Positions 1-7,535 of a stretch of 29,159 bases of DNA are shown piece by piece (positions within the stretch are counted from its first letter, which is position 1; each line of letters starts with the position of its first letter). Source of the DNA: Thecamonas trahens ATCC 50062 (taxonomy: Eukaryota; Apusozoa; Apusomonadida; Apusomonadidae); the NCBI RefSeq assembly GCF_000142905.1, contig NW_013657631.1, positions 257,323 through 286,481 on the forward strand, in the 5' to 3' direction. Below the pieces are notes generated by a model. That model did no database searches. It saw nothing but the letters and a program-made list of their open reading frames with translations, and was not told the DNA's origin. A program made the translations under genes and the position numbers.

Positions 1-129
1 CGGACAAGTCCCTCCCTCCCCCCCTACTCCCCCCCCCCCCTACCCCCCCCCCAACCTCCTCCCCCCTACCCCCCCTACCCCCCCTGCCCCCCTCCACTCA
101 CCCTCCTCCACTCCATCCCACCACCGTAG
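1..129 (+). other. 3' end of an intron: C-rich tract and splice acceptor
   Basis: The first 129 bases are almost pure C with scattered T and A, ending in CACCGTAG. The kinase reading frame downstream has an in-frame TAG at 127-129 and no ATG before well-conserved domain sequence; the first open codons are GAG GTG ACT AGC. A long pyrimidine tract followed by TAG is what a 3' splice site looks like, so I read this as the end of an intron with the upstream exon(s) outside the window. The AG at 131-132 is an alternative acceptor. A non-coding 5' leader is less likely because no ATG lies near the start of the RhoGAP-like domain. Confidence 0.6.
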
Positions 130-3100
130 GAGGTGACTAGCCCGTTTGCTGTGTTTGGCGTCCCGCTGGCCCAGTCGCTCTCCAATGCCGGTCAGGCGCC
201 CAACGAGGTGCCGGCTGTGGTTGATGCTGCCATCACAGCGCTGCTGGCGCTGCCGAGCCTGCCGGACGGGTTCAGCATTTCGCTGTCAAACGATTACCAG
301 AGCGTGCAGAACGTGCGGATGCAGGCCGATGATTGCGAGAGCCCGGAGCTGTCGGGCCTCTCGGCGAGCGAGCTCGTCGACGTGGTGCGGATGTTTGTCT
401 CCGCGCTGCCGGCGGCGCTCATTCCAGCCGACACGGCCAAAGCCATGATTTTGCTAACGACGACGGCGCCGTCGACCGGCCGCGCCGACAAGTACCGCTA
501 CCTGCTGGGCACGCTGGCACCTGCGGAGCGGGCGCTGCTGACGCGGATCCTGGAAGCCATCCGCCGGATGGTCAAGGCGCCTGGCGTGAGCATGGCCAAC
601 GCGGTGGCCGCCTTTGGCCCGGCCTTTATCCGGGATCCCGAGTCGAGTACACTGTCCAAGCTCCGGCTCGATGCACTGCAGCCGCTGGTTGCGGTTCTCG
701 CCGGCGAGTACGCGTCGCTCTTCTCGACGCCGGTAGAGGGCTCGGTTGAGTACGTGTCGTTTGGGGTGACGCGTGCGACGCTTGTTCCGTTCTCGAGCTC
801 TTTTCTGGCGGCCGACGCGTCAGACGTGGTGTTCATCATGCGGCAGGCCGGCAACGCGCCGCTGTGGTACGGTGAGTCGAGCTCGGGCGCCGGCCACTTT
901 CCGCCGGCGGCCGTCCAGGTTGTGGGCTTCCTCCCGCCGCTGCACGGCTCGGCGGCGGCGGCGCCGCGCCCCAAGGCCGTGACCTCGAACGCCACGGCGC
1001 TCCGTGGCGCGCCGCTCACCATCTCCATCGGGGGCAAGACTGTGTACAACGGCGCCATCCAGCACTCGTCGGCGTTCAAGGAGGCCATGGCCTCGGCCTC
1101 GCCGTCGATCGCCATCACTCTTGTGACCGGCGAGACAACCTCGCTGCTCGCTGTCGGCGACAACGCAGTGCTCGAGCACAAGATGCGGCTGGTGGTTGAA
1201 GACTCGCTCCTCCACGCTGTCACCGCCATGGACCCGGCCATGCCTGCCGGCGCGGCTCTCTCGATCGCCGTCACCACCGAGGCCGGCCCATCGACTGTCC
1301 TCATGTACGTGCCCAAGGGCTCCAAGCTCGTGCACGTCAACGGGGCTCTGGCGACCGCGTTTGGCGTGCCGGCCGGCCTGTGCGAGACGACTGTCGGCGA
1401 GGTCTCGTCGACGACAGCCGGCGAGTCGGACGCGCTGCAGCTCGAGGCCGACGTGCCCGACGCCCAGTTTGCTTTTGCGGTGACCGGGCGGGCCGCGGCT
1501 GTCGAGCCTGCGGGCGCGTCAACAGCGACTGCGGCAGCGGGAGGTAGTGGCACGGGCGCGGGCGCAAGCGCGGCGGCAACGGGCGCAGGCGCAAGCGCGG
1601 CAAACAGCACGGGCGCCAGCAGCTCTGGCGCGAGCGCTGGCGGTGATGGCGGCGACGACGGCGGCGAGGCGACCTACGGCGGCGCGCCGATTATTCTCCA
1701 GATTTGGTTTCGCGAGGGCTCGTACAAGAAGCTCAAGTCGACGTCCGAGACGCCGTGCTTTGAGGTTGTGGCCAAGATTGCGTCGAACCGGGCGGCCAAG
1801 GCCGAGGCGTACACGCTTGCGCTTGTGGCGGCCAAGTCGGACACGCCGTTCAAGTACCTCGGCGACGAAGACCTGCCGTCGGCGGTGCTCAAGTCGAAGC
1901 CCGGCTCGCGGCTGATGTTTGTGCGCAAGCTGCAGCGGTCAGGCGACGCGGCCGTCAACGTCCGCGAGCTCAACCGCAAGTCGTCGGTCTCGATTGTGCA
2001 GGTCTTCTACGAGGATCACTACTCGTCGTTCCGGTGCTCGCCGGCAACGACAGCGGCCGAGCTGGCGGAGCAGGTCATGCGCAAGCCGGTCTTTGCCGGA
2101 AAGGACCTCTCGGCGTATGCGCTGTACGAAAAGGTGGGCGAGCTCCAGCGGCAGCTCGAGCCGTCGGAACTCCCGTCCGACCTCTTTACCAAGTACCAGA
2201 GCGAGGGCGTGGTCGTCCAGTTTGTGCTCCGTCACAAGACGCTCGAGCTCGGCGAGTATGCGTTCATCGAGGAGCGGACGCGGAAGGAGAAGGTCAAGCT
2301 CGAGGACTTTGACCTGCTCAAGGTCATCGGGCGCGGTGGATACGGCAAGGTCTGCCAGGTGCAGAAGAAGGACACCGGCGGCATCTACGCCATGAAGATC
2401 ATCTCCAAGGCGTCGATTGTCAAGGAGAAGGACCTGCTCCACACCAAGGAGGAGCAGCGGATCCTGGCGTCGATCAAGCACCCGTTCCTCCTCCACCTAC
2501 AGTACTCGTTCCAGACGCCCGAGAAGCTGTACCTGGTCATGGACTACATCAACGGCGGCGAGCTCTTCTTCCACCTCTCGAACGAGGGCTTCTTCCCCGA
2601 GGAGCAGGCCAAGTTCTACACGGCCGAACTCGTCCTCGCCCTCGACCACCTCCACTCGCACAACATCCTCTACCGTGACCTCAAGCCCGAGAACGTGCTC
2701 CTCGACGCCGAGGGCCACGTCCGGCTCTGTGACTTTGGCCTGTGCAAGGCCACGGCGTCGACGACCGGCACCCTCTGCGGCACGGCCGAGTATCTCGCGC
2801 CCGAGATGCTCAAGGGCGAGGGCTACGGGCCCGAGGTCGATTGGTGGGAGGTCGGCGTGCTCATGTACGAGATGCGGACCGGTGCCCCGCCGTTTGTGGC
2901 CGAAGAGGGCGAGTCACAGGTCGACCTCTTCCGCAAGGTCCTCTACTCGAACCCGCCGGTCGACCCGGCGGTGTTCTCGGACAACGCAGCCTCGCTTCTC
3001 CTCGGCCTCATGGAGAAGGACCCCTCCCAGCGGCTCGGCTCTAACTCAGTCGAGGACATCAAGAGCCATCCGTTCTTTGCCTGCTACGACTGGGACGCCC

Positions 3101-3294
3101 TTTACAACCGCCAGATCGAGCCGCCGTTCAAGCCCAACGTCGCCGACGCCTCGTCCACCGCCAACGTCGACGAGGAATTCCTCAACATGTCTGTCGCCGA
3201 CACCCTTGTCGAGCCCTCGGAGCTGTCTTCGGTCGTCCAGGGCTCGGCCTTTGATGGCTTCTCCTACGTCGCCGACTCTGCCTTTAACAACTGA
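130..3294 (+). CDS. RhoGAP-like / RA-like / AGC protein kinase fusion (3' exon, 5' partial)
   Basis: Serine/threonine kinase of the AGC group (Akt/SGK/PKC-like) joined to a RhoGAP-like domain. Residues are counted from the GTG at 133, which is not a real start. A RhoGAP fold covers about 5-198: FGVPL at 8-12, the helix around ALPAALIP (91-98) and FGPAFIRDP (161-169). Where the arginine finger is expected (G-I-F-R-x-S-G) the sequence reads GFSISLS (46-52), so the Arg is replaced by Ile49. An Ala/Gly/Ser linker (about 460-512) precedes two ubiquitin-fold, RA-like segments (about 520-600 and 619-702). The kinase domain starts near 726: Gly loop GRGGYG 733-738, Lys755, YRD with Asp849, DFG Asp867, activation-loop TLCGT with Thr880, APE 889-891. 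An FKPNV tail and the hydrophobic motif FDGFSY (1040-1045) are typical of AGC kinases regulated by PDK1 and TORC2. All kinase catalytic residues are present. The substrate is unknown. Confidence 0.93.
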   Translation, partial: EVTSPFAVFGVPLAQSLSNAGQAPNEVPAVVDAAITALLALPSLPDGFSISLSNDYQSVQNVRMQADDCESPELSGLSASELVDVVRMFVSALPAALIPADTAKAMILLTTTAPSTGRADKYRYLLGTLAPAERALLTRILEAIRRMVKAPGVSMANAVAAFGPAFIRDPESSTLSKLRLDALQPLVAVLAGEYASLFSTPVEGSVEYVSFGVTRATLVPFSSSFLAADASDVVFIMRQAGNAPLWYGESSSGAGHFPPAAVQVVGFLPPLHGSAAAAPRPKAVTSNATALRGAPLTISIGGKTVYNGAIQHSSAFKEAMASASPSIAITLVTGETTSLLAVGDNAVLEHKMRLVVEDSLLHAVTAMDPAMPAGAALSIAVTTEAGPSTVLMYVPKGSKLVHVNGALATAFGVPAGLCETTVGEVSSTTAGESDALQLEADVPDAQFAFAVTGRAAAVEPAGASTATAAAGGSGTGAGASAAATGAGASAANSTGASSSGASAGGDGGDDGGEATYGGAPIILQIWFREGSYKKLKSTSETPCFEVVAKIASNRAAKAEAYTLALVAAKSDTPFKYLGDEDLPSAVLKSKPGSRLMFVRKLQRSGDAAVNVRELNRKSSVSIVQVFYEDHYSSFRCSPATTAAELAEQVMRKPVFAGKDLSAYALYEKVGELQRQLEPSELPSDLFTKYQSEGVVVQFVLRHKTLELGEYAFIEERTRKEKVKLEDFDLLKVIGRGGYGKVCQVQKKDTGGIYAMKIISKASIVKEKDLLHTKEEQRILASIKHPFLLHLQYSFQTPEKLYLVMDYINGGELFFHLSNEGFFPEEQAKFYTAELVLALDHLHSHNILYRDLKPENVLLDAEGHVRLCDFGLCKATASTTGTLCGTAEYLAPEMLKGEGYGPEVDWWEVGVLMYEMRTGAPPFVAEEGESQVDLFRKVLYSNPPVDPAVFSDNAASLLLGLMEKDPSQRLGSNSVEDIKSHPFFACYDWDALYNRQIEPPFKPNVADASSTANVDEEFLNMSVADTLVEPSELSSVVQGSAFDGFSYVADSAFNN

Positions 3295-3303
3295 TACCAA
3301 TTA

Positions 3304-3323
3304 TTCCCCCCCCCCCCCCCCCC
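3304..3323 (+). repeat. Poly-C tract after the kinase gene
   Basis: A run of about 18 C residues begins some 10 bp after the kinase stop codon. It sits in the 207-bp gap to the phospholipase gene, and a second C-rich tract at 3467-3489 lies just before that gene's ATG. I see nothing else in the gap except a short CG alternation (about 3329-3338). Confidence 0.85.
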
Positions 3324-3466
3324 TCCGTCGCGCGCGCGCATCTGTTGAAACATAGCCCACGCCAACCGCAGCAGTAGTCGCCCGCCGAGAAGCGAACCGT
3401 CGGCCGCCGCCCAACGTTTGTCCACTTTGCCACTTTGCCGACGTCACCTCACGGCACCGCCTCCCC

Positions 3467-3489
3467 CCCCCCCTCCCCCCCTCCCCCCT
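3467..3489 (+). promoter_or_regulatory. C-rich leader just upstream of the phospholipase start
   Basis: C runs broken by single T residues end 13 bp before the ATG at 3502. The same arrangement precedes the coiled-coil/EF-hand gene and the SPRTN gene. It may be a 5' UTR or initiator element. The position is seen in the sequence; the function is inference. Confidence 0.35.
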
Positions 3490-3501
3490 GCCTACCTAAA
3501 A

Positions 3502-4167
3502 ATGACCTCCCTTCGCTCCTCGTCGGCAGCTCTTCCGCTCGCCCTCGTCCTCGCCCTCGCCCTCGTCCTCACCTTCGCCCTCGGGCCGCAGGCGGTGGCC
3601 GGCGGCGGCGGGCTGGATGACTTCAAGGAGATCGGCGACGGCATCGAGCGCATTCTCCGCGCACGGGAAGCCGCCAGCAGCGGAGGTGGAAGTGGAGCAG
3701 GACAGACACGGCGATCGCGGACCAAGACGACGACATCGAGCACGGACGATCACATCCGGCAGGCGCTGGGAGATCTGGGCCTCACCTCCGGCTGCGAGTT
3801 CCGCTGCCCCGGCGGGCTCAAGTACTCGGCCAGGCCCAATCACACGCCAGAGGCCAACGGATGTGGGACGGGCCCGATGCGGGTGCCAGAGACGCTGGTC
3901 GATTTTACGCCCTGCTGCAACGAGCACGATGTGTGCTACCACACCTGCGGATCGTCCAAGGCTGCCTGTGACAACGAGTTTACCGCCTGCATGGACAGCC
4001 TTTGCCACTCATCGGGCCTCTCCGAGTCGGACGTCGGCATCTGCCACGCCCAGGGCCGCATCTTTGGTCTTGCCGTCGCCTACGGGGGCTGCACCCCATA
4101 CCTCGACTCGCAGGGCGACGCGTGCCTCTGCCACAACCCCGAGGACGCGTACAAGGGCGATCTGTAG
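3502..4167 (+). CDS. PLA2G12: Secreted group XII phospholipase A2
   Basis: Predicted Ca2+-dependent secreted phospholipase A2 of group XII (221 aa), hydrolysing the sn-2 ester of phospholipids. The start is the ATG at 3502 (context AAAAATGA), which directly precedes a signal peptide with a Leu/Ala/Val core (11-27). A Gly/Ser/Thr-rich spacer (about 55-82) precedes the conserved domain. Group XII hallmarks are CEFRCPGG (98-105), NGCG (120-123 region), the catalytic CCNEHDVCY (138-146) with His142-Asp143, CGSSKAACDNEF (149-160), and CTPYLDSQ-x3-CLC (197-210). The protein ends in KGDL; from memory animal group XII enzymes end similarly (KTDL). The signal-peptide core is encoded by near-identical CTCGCC/CTCGTC repeats, so it is slippage-prone. 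Single exon. The length is close to animal homologues plus the spacer. The physiological substrate is unknown; group XII members often have low catalytic activity. Confidence 0.93.
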   Translation: MTSLRSSSAALPLALVLALALVLTFALGPQAVAGGGGLDDFKEIGDGIERILRAREAASSGGGSGAGQTRRSRTKTTTSSTDDHIRQALGDLGLTSGCEFRCPGGLKYSARPNHTPEANGCGTGPMRVPETLVDFTPCCNEHDVCYHTCGSSKAACDNEFTACMDSLCHSSGLSESDVGICHAQGRIFGLAVAYGGCTPYLDSQGDACLCHNPEDAYKGDL

Positions 4168-4198
4168 TGTGGACCATGACCACCCAGGTGATGCGTGA

Positions 4199-4250
4199 TA
4201 CGCACACACACACGCGCGCACATACACACACACGCGCACACACAGACGGG
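4199..4250 (+). repeat. CA/CG dinucleotide microsatellite
   Basis: Alternating purine-pyrimidine tract of (CA)n mixed with CGCG steps in the gap between the phospholipase and coiled-coil genes. Such tracts are length-variable and can adopt Z-DNA. No gene is visible here. Confidence 0.85.
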
Positions 4251-4300
4251 TAAACACACAACTCGCACGTGCAATCACATCACCGTGCTCCAGCCGCTGC

Positions 4301-4322
4301 CCCCCCCCCCCCCCCCCCCCCT
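4301..4322 (+). repeat. Poly-C tract upstream of the coiled-coil gene
   Basis: A near-pure run of about 21 C residues within a wholly C-rich leader that continues to the ATG at 4384. It follows the same layout as the leaders of the phospholipase and SPRTN genes. Confidence 0.8.
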
Positions 4323-4383
4323 CCCGCTGTCGCTCCCCGCCCCAGCCACCGCCCCACCCCTCTCCCGCCCGCCCTCCACCGCC

Positions 4384-5610
4384 ATGGCTACCAGCGGGAT
4401 GGACGACCTCTATGAGGTGTTCCCAGACTTCCAGCCGACCCCATCCCGAGCCGCCCGAACGACGCCCAAAGCCAGCCCGTCCTCGCCGTCCTCGCCTCGG
4501 CCCGGCCGTTCATCTGGTGCCAGCTCGGTAGCCACTCTGGCCAAATCGCGCTCGCTGGCTCGGCGTCGGGAGGCCGCCCGTGGCACCGCACGACTCTCGG
4601 CGCATGATCGGCTATACCGTGCCGGAAGGGAAGCCATTTCACGCCGGGCGCATATGGATGCCCTTGCCTCGGGGCCGCCAAAGACCCTCACGGCTCGTGC
4701 ATCGTCGCTCTCATCGTCGCCGCACAAGTCGCCATCGCCGCACAAGTCGCCGTCGCACCGCCCCTCCTCGCCTTCACACCCGCAGACGGGTGGCATACAT
4801 CTGGATGGCCTGTCACCGGCCGATGAGGCTTCGTTCAAGGTCTTTGTCCACTCGCCAGACGGACGCCCGGCAAAGGTCGAGGTCGAGAAGGCCAAGAACG
4901 AGTACAGAGCACTCAAGGACGAGCTGGATCACCACGGTGGCTCGGTCTCCCGCCTGGCGCGGGCTATTGCCGACCAGACGGCCGAAATCGAGGAGATTGA
5001 GGCCGGCATTGCCGCCAACAAGGGCGTTGTCACCTCGTTGAGCGCAGATCTCAACGAGCTGCACGGCGATCCGGCTGCCGTGCTCAAGGTCGAGCGGACC
5101 GAGGACGCGTTGGCGGACGCCCAGGACGAGCTCGCCGATCGCGAGGCCGAGCTGCGGAGCGCCCGCGTCGAGCTGACAAAGTTCAAGCGCGAGTACAAGC
5201 TTGTCCGTGCCAAGCTCGACGTCGGTCTTGCACGCAAAGACCAGCTCAAGGCCCACATCGGATCGCTCCACGCTGAGTTGTACGAGGCGTGGAAGGCGTG
5301 GGATGAGGCCAACACCGCCGCAGGTATCCCGGCCCCGCTCGCGGCGGGCACCGTCCGCATTGCAGGCGCCGCCCCACGCAGGTCTCGGCGTCGGGCAAAC
5401 GACCCTCACCCGGATGCTGCCTACCGCCAGCTCTTTGACGTCCGCGGCACCGGCGTTGTCACGCTCGACGAGCTCATGCAAGTTCTTGACACCATCGGCG
5501 CCCGCACCGCGGGCCGCGACGAGGTCGCTGCTCTCTTCCAGCGATACACCGCACGCGACGGCACCATCGACGTCCGCGACATCCTTGCTGTTATTCTGCA
5601 CGACTCTTAG
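4384..5610 (+). CDS. Coiled-coil protein with C-terminal degenerate EF-hand pair
   Basis: A 408-aa protein of unrecognised family. The start is the ATG at 4384 in a strong Kozak context (CACCGCCATGG). Residues 1-140 are low-complexity, Ser/Pro/Arg-rich, with a short tandem repeat of SPHKSP near 112-122, probably disordered and a possible phosphorylation target. Residues about 165-310 are rich in Glu/Lys/Leu/Ala heptads and look like a long coiled coil. The C-terminus has two EF-hand-like helices: loop DVRGTGVVTLDE (352-363), with Arg and Thr where the third and fifth Ca2+ ligands should be, and loop YTARDGTIDVRD (388-399), with Tyr at position 1. Neither looks competent for canonical Ca2+ binding. 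A cytoskeletal or flagellar role is possible from this layout but is not shown by the sequence. Confidence 0.85.
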   Translation: MATSGMDDLYEVFPDFQPTPSRAARTTPKASPSSPSSPRPGRSSGASSVATLAKSRSLARRREAARGTARLSAHDRLYRAGREAISRRAHMDALASGPPKTLTARASSLSSSPHKSPSPHKSPSHRPSSPSHPQTGGIHLDGLSPADEASFKVFVHSPDGRPAKVEVEKAKNEYRALKDELDHHGGSVSRLARAIADQTAEIEEIEAGIAANKGVVTSLSADLNELHGDPAAVLKVERTEDALADAQDELADREAELRSARVELTKFKREYKLVRAKLDVGLARKDQLKAHIGSLHAELYEAWKAWDEANTAAGIPAPLAAGTVRIAGAAPRRSRRRANDPHPDAAYRQLFDVRGTGVVTLDELMQVLDTIGARTAGRDEVAALFQRYTARDGTIDVRDILAVILHDS

Positions 5611-5903
5611 CGCTCACTGGCGCGACCCGACTGCCAGGGCGCGCACGTCGCCCGCGGCCTGTCCGCGCATGAACGGACACCGTGACCGGAATGTCCGGCA
5701 TGGAATCATTGTTGTTGGTCTTGTCGACCGGGTGGACCCTCCGCCTCGCATCGGGCGCCCCTCCCACCTCAAGCCGCAGGCCAAGCAGGCGTCGCGCAGC
5801 GTCGGCCGGAGACCTGGAAGTCAAGCATCATCGAGTTGTTCACTTGGAGACGCGCGACAGCGCGTCCGCACGGCCGTACCGTTAAGGGTTAACAGCCAAG
5901 TCA
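5611..5903. other. Convergent intergenic region
   Basis: 293 bp between two converging stop codons (coiled-coil gene on +, BPI gene on -). It contains a short inverted repeat GTTAA-GGG-TTAAC at 5880-5892. I find no further ORF with coding character and no RNA gene. It presumably holds both 3' ends. Confidence 0.6.
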
Positions 5904-7535
5904 CTACTCGTCGATGCGGACCGGGAGCGAGGCCTTGATCAGGTCGCCTGCGTCGCCGGGACGGGCAGCCATGGCGGCGTTGTAGGCCGCAGCGGCTGCG
6001 GAGCCGGCATCGCCGAGGGTTGGCGGGGCATAGGTAAAGTCAGAGGCGAGGCCGACGTAGCCGGTGCCGTAGACAACTTCGATGGACGAGAGGGTGATGC
6101 CCGAGACGACCGGGATGGGGAAGCCGACGCCAAGGACCTTGTTGATCCAGGGAACGAGGCCCTTGGAGACGGCTAGGTTGACGAGGGCGTCGAGGAGCTG
6201 GACGTTAAAGTTGCCGATGGGCGCAGTGGTGTTGGCCAGCGAGAGGTTGCAGCCGACGTACGAGACCTGGGCGGTGATGTTGTTGGCCGAGACGGCGACC
6301 TTGCCGGTGCCAAAAAGGTGGAGGCCAAGAGTAAAGGCGTAGATGCGCGGCTGGCCGGCGGGGAGGACGTAGACGGCAACGTTGCCGAGCACGTCGCACG
6401 TTGCGCCGTCGGGCGAAATGGCGGCGTTGGGCGTGGCGTTGGCGGCGAGCTCAAACTCGACCTTCATGTCCGGATACGCCTTGTACAGCGCCGGGAGAAG
6501 GAACCGCATCGACGTGGTGTTGAGCGAGACGGGCGACCAGGACGGGAGCTCGTTGACGGTGGTGTGGAGAGCGCCGGCCTTAAAGTAGACGTAGCCAGCC
6601 GAGAGCGCCACGTCCTCCGAGAAGACAAGGTTGATCTCGTCGGCGGCGTCGACAGTGGTCGGGAGCTTGACTGGAGCCCAGGGGCCGGGCGGCGCCGGCG
6701 AGTTGGAGAGGAACTGGCCGAGATGGACCGACGAGAACTGGGTAGCGGTGATGCTTGGCGGGGCGAGCATGGCGTAGTTGACAGACGAGTATTTGTCGAC
6801 CTTCTCCTTGATGGGCAGAGTGGCGAGCGCTTCCTCGGCCTGCTTGTTGATGGCGTCAACAATGGCCGACTTGAGCGAGGACTGGACCGAGGACTTGACC
6901 GAGCCCTTGAAGAGGCCGACGAGCCAGTTGTAGAGCCACGAGGCACCTCCATGGACCTTGATGTGGAACGAGCCAATGTCGACCTCTGAAGCATCAACAG
7001 CAACCGTGGGTCGACCCGAGGCCTCACCGATGGCAACGGTGACGGAGATGGTAGTCTTGGAGACGTCGACACTCGCCGAGCCATGATCGGAGATGTGCGG
7101 CCAAGAGTGCTCACGGTAATGCCAATTGAGGCTCACATCACACACAGCAGCCGAGACACCGACTTGAATGCCGGTACCTGGCTTGAGCTGAAGGATCGAG
7201 TCTGGCAGAGCCAAGTTGGTAATGGCAATGTTCGAGAGAGTGTAGTCGACGTGTCCCACGGGTGTGCCTGCCGAGCCAGAAATGGTTGGCACGGAAATGG
7301 TTTTGAGCTCAGCGAGAATGAGCTCAATGCCCACGTCTTTGATGTACGTCAGGCCTTTTTGAGAGAGGGAGACCGCCACACCAGCACCTCCACCACTTGC
7401 CACCTTGTCGGTCATGCTACGCCTGCCCGTCATGGTTGTCGTTGGCAAGGCCGTGGGCATGGCCGTCGTCGTCATCGACATAATCGCCACTGTGAGCATG
7501 ACAATGCCAAGCATGGCTACAGTCGTCGCTTGCAT
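5904..7535 (-). CDS. Secreted BPI/LBP/CETP-family lipid-binding protein
   Basis: 543-aa protein of the bactericidal/permeability-increasing protein and LPS-binding protein family, which bind lipids in two boomerang-like barrels. The start ATG at 7535 gives a signal peptide with hydrophobic core MLGIVMLTVAIM (8-19). The first family motif is GVAVSLSQKGLTYI (52-65), matching the start of the BPI fold. The amphipathic region LYNWLVGLFKGSVKSS (201-216) and the ALATLP (236-241) end of the N-terminal barrel also match. The second barrel runs from about 300 to 530. The family disulfide (Cys135-Cys175 in human BPI) appears absent: the aligned stretches TVAVDASEVD (177-186) and AINKQAEEAL (228-237) have no Cys. 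Length is somewhat above animal BPI (about 480). The role may be in bacterial recognition or lipid transfer; the ligand is unknown. Confidence 0.9.
   Translation of the reverse strand: MQATTVAMLGIVMLTVAIMSMTTTAMPTALPTTTMTGRRSMTDKVASGGGAGVAVSLSQKGLTYIKDVGIELILAELKTISVPTISGSAGTPVGHVDYTLSNIAITNLALPDSILQLKPGTGIQVGVSAAVCDVSLNWHYREHSWPHISDHGSASVDVSKTTISVTVAIGEASGRPTVAVDASEVDIGSFHIKVHGGASWLYNWLVGLFKGSVKSSVQSSLKSAIVDAINKQAEEALATLPIKEKVDKYSSVNYAMLAPPSITATQFSSVHLGQFLSNSPAPPGPWAPVKLPTTVDAADEINLVFSEDVALSAGYVYFKAGALHTTVNELPSWSPVSLNTTSMRFLLPALYKAYPDMKVEFELAANATPNAAISPDGATCDVLGNVAVYVLPAGQPRIYAFTLGLHLFGTGKVAVSANNITAQVSYVGCNLSLANTTAPIGNFNVQLLDALVNLAVSKGLVPWINKVLGVGFPIPVVSGITLSSIEVVYGTGYVGLASDFTYAPPTLGDAGSAAAAAYNAAMAARPGDAGDLIKASLPVRIDE

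Noticed and set aside
133-135. GTG as the start codon of the kinase protein
   Set aside because: Eukaryotic nuclear genes very rarely use GTG, and the RhoGAP-like domain begins immediately; a splice acceptor at 127-129 explains the open frame better.
498-1610. 370-residue antisense ORF opposite the kinase gene
   Set aside because: Ala/Ser/Thr/Pro-rich shadow of the sense frame, with no recognisable domain.
3418-3501. Longer N-terminus of the phospholipase from a TTG codon
   Set aside because: It would translate the C-rich leader as poly-Pro before a clear ATG plus signal peptide at 3502.
4195-4383. N-terminal extension of the coiled-coil protein from a GTG codon
   Set aside because: It translates the CA microsatellite and poly-C tract; the ATG at 4384 is in a strong Kozak context.
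5879-5892. Telomere-like TTAAGGGTTAA sequence as an interstitial telomere
   Set aside because: Only one copy; too short to distinguish from chance.
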